Origin: Skeletonema tropicum
Taxonomy: Eukaryota; Bacillariophyta; Thalassiosirophyceae; Thalassiosirales; Thalassiosiraceae
Direction of reading: 5' to 3'
Assembly: GCA_037178625.1 (NCBI GenBank)
Contig: CM074139.1
Location: forward strand, 1,240,001 to 1,304,000
DNA: 64,000 bases
This document shows, in pieces, positions 62,995 to 64,000 of the stretch. How positions within the stretch are numbered: the first letter of the stretch is position 1; every line of letters starts with the position of its first letter. The notes beneath the pieces are model-generated. The model saw only the letters and a program-made list of their open reading frames with translations, searched no databases and was not told the origin of the DNA. A program made the position numbers and the translations under genes.

Positions 62995-63651
62995 ATGATG
63001 CTGTCATCATCTGTACTCGCCGAGGGGATCGCCTTCGGGTCACTCAACGTCGTAGGAATGCTTCTGCTGGAGTTCACTCTCTCAATGAACGATGTTCGAC
63101 AGCTCCGCAAGAGAGAAGGCGGTAAGAGACTGCACCTGGCTGGCATGGCTGCTACTACATTCAACAGTATTGTTCTCGGCTCAGTAACCTACGCTATCAT
63201 CATCGAGTACTGCTGTGTCCAGGTGGACCTAACACTCATTCAACAGATTCGTTCCGTCCTTGCATTCTTGATAATCGAGAATACCTGGTTCTATGTAGCA
63301 CATATGGCAATGCATACACCCAGACTATACTGGATGCATCGCTTCCATCACAAATTCAATGTGGTAGTCTTACCAAGCTCGGCTAGTGCTGTCAGCGTCC
63401 CTGAATTCCTCCTTGCATACATGGCTCCATTCCTGATTGGCTCCTACCTCGGCGGAACTGATAAATCATCAGCGATCATTGCTGCAATGATTGTCATGGC
63501 TGCTAATTTCTTCATTCATACACCTGCATTGGAAGAGGCGATGAGTCGCCTGCCCTGGATTTTTGTCAGGCCGAGCGATCACTTTGCTCATCATCGACAA
63601 CTCACTTGCAATTATGGTGCTCCCATCTTTTCTATCGATAGGATTCTGTAA
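62995..63651 (+). CDS. Fatty acid hydroxylase/sterol desaturase superfamily membrane protein
   Basis: Single exon, 218 aa, starting MMLSSSVLAEGIAFG. All three histidine boxes of the superfamily are present: HMAMH (after ENTWFYVA), HRFHH (after PRLYWM) and HFAHH (after FVRPSD, then RQLTCNYGAP). Hydrophobic spans are ITFG-like at the N-terminus, FNSIVLGSVTYAIIIEYC, FLLAYMAPFLIGSYL and AIIAAMIVMAANFFIHT. The boxes bind a diiron centre for hydroxylating or desaturating lipid chains or sterols in the ER. The end APIFSIDRIL is where the family normally finishes. An overlapping frame (to 63787) would add an acidic tail only after a one-base shift. Substrate unknown. Confidence 0.8.
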   Translation: MMLSSSVLAEGIAFGSLNVVGMLLLEFTLSMNDVRQLRKREGGKRLHLAGMAATTFNSIVLGSVTYAIIIEYCCVQVDLTLIQQIRSVLAFLIIENTWFYVAHMAMHTPRLYWMHRFHHKFNVVVLPSSASAVSVPEFLLAYMAPFLIGSYLGGTDKSSAIIAAMIVMAANFFIHTPALEEAMSRLPWIFVRPSDHFAHHRQLTCNYGAPIFSIDRIL

Positions 63652-63882
63652 TGTTATGAAAGATTTGCTGGGGTTTTACTCGTCTGCATCTGTTGAAGAG
63701 ACGGAGAGTATTCCGTCTCTTGAAGGAGATAATAGTGATGAATATGAAGAGAGTGATGAAGATGTGGGACTTAAGAAGAAACTCTGAGTGATGATATAAT
63801 ATGTTGTGACGGTTGTTGTATTGTAGGTAGAATTATATGCTAGTAAATCTGTTTTGTTCATTAATACTCATTTGCTTTCAAC

Positions 63883-64000
63883 TCATGAAGATGCAAACGC
63901 CTTCTCTATATCCGGTGTCACAACTATTGACTTGTTGACACTGCCCAATTGTACAAACGTCGACTCATCTGGATCAATGGACACAGCCTCTTGCCGAAAG
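63883..64000 (-). CDS. 3' end of an unidentified gene (partial)
   Basis: An open frame enters from the right edge and stops at TGA (63885-63883). It reads FRQEAVSIDPDESTFVQLGS then VNKSIVVTPDIEKAFASS, about 38 residues. Composition is protein-like and it lies tail-to-tail with the hydroxylase gene. Too short to name. Confidence 0.35.
   Translation of the reverse strand, partial: FRQEAVSIDPDESTFVQLGSVNKSIVVTPDIEKAFASS

Noticed and set aside
1..64000. CRISPR arrays, tRNA or rRNA genes
   Set aside because: None found by eye. The regular repeats present are coding repeats, a 39 bp tandem and a satellite, none with spacer structure. A covariance-model scan would be needed to exclude tRNAs or small nuclear RNAs.

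Overview
This is a eukaryotic nuclear window, most likely from a centric diatom of the Thalassiosirales type. The sequence itself shows short GT-AG introns (about 70-110 bp), dense genes on both strands and no prokaryotic operon layout. Known diatom features support the assignment: a BspA-type leucine-rich-repeat protein with the C-terminal tail typical of a large Thalassiosira family, an ankyrin family I associate with diatoms, a U32 protein with a signal peptide followed by a HSFAP (ASAFAP-like) plastid motif, and many acidic or repeat-rich secreted proteins. The species is not determined.

Layout. 1-4.75 kb: 3' end of an ABCG transporter, an F-box/LRR/UBR-finger protein and a small secreted protein. 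5.25-7.67 kb: a 2.4 kb element with 33 bp inverted termini. 7.7-12.6 kb: an NADPH oxidase/ferric reductase-like gene and a PARP-finger plus CW-finger protein. 12.9-20.3 kb: repeat-rich accessory region with a deleted pogo-like transposon, three copies of a small gene (one broken) and the LRR gene. 20.8-29.2 kb: WW-cyclin, a UAA/PAPS-type nucleotide-sugar transporter and the U32 protein. 30-33.6 kb: a large Ala/Glu/Thr and Ser/Gly repeat membrane protein. 33.9-49.3 kb: housekeeping stretch with a Vti1-like SNARE, proteasome alpha1 (PSMA6), a family-16 methyltransferase, a KH-like protein, a DUF2237-like secreted protein, a multi-span membrane protein, a helical-repeat protein, ribosomal P1, RAD52 and an ankyrin protein. 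49.4-62.4 kb: second accessory region with a Stowaway-like MITE, a CEMIP-like G8-domain gene (51-57.3 kb) interrupted by a 394 bp inverted-repeat element, a 184 bp satellite array, and a 3.4 kb transposon whose 786 bp deletion derivative lies 9 kb upstream. 63-64 kb: a fatty acid hydroxylase and the 3' end of another gene.

The genes do not form one pathway; this is a normal mosaic chromosome segment. The most unusual content is the set of domain combinations (UBR finger on F-box/LRR, PARP plus CW fingers, WW plus cyclin, EF-hand inside an oxidase NADPH lobe, G8/CEMIP plus tandem bacterial-like modules) and at least six independent mobile-element insertions. Several conserved genes need one-base shifts to read through, often in short homopolymers. 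Either the assembly carries indel errors or several genes are decaying; the sequence alone cannot separate these.
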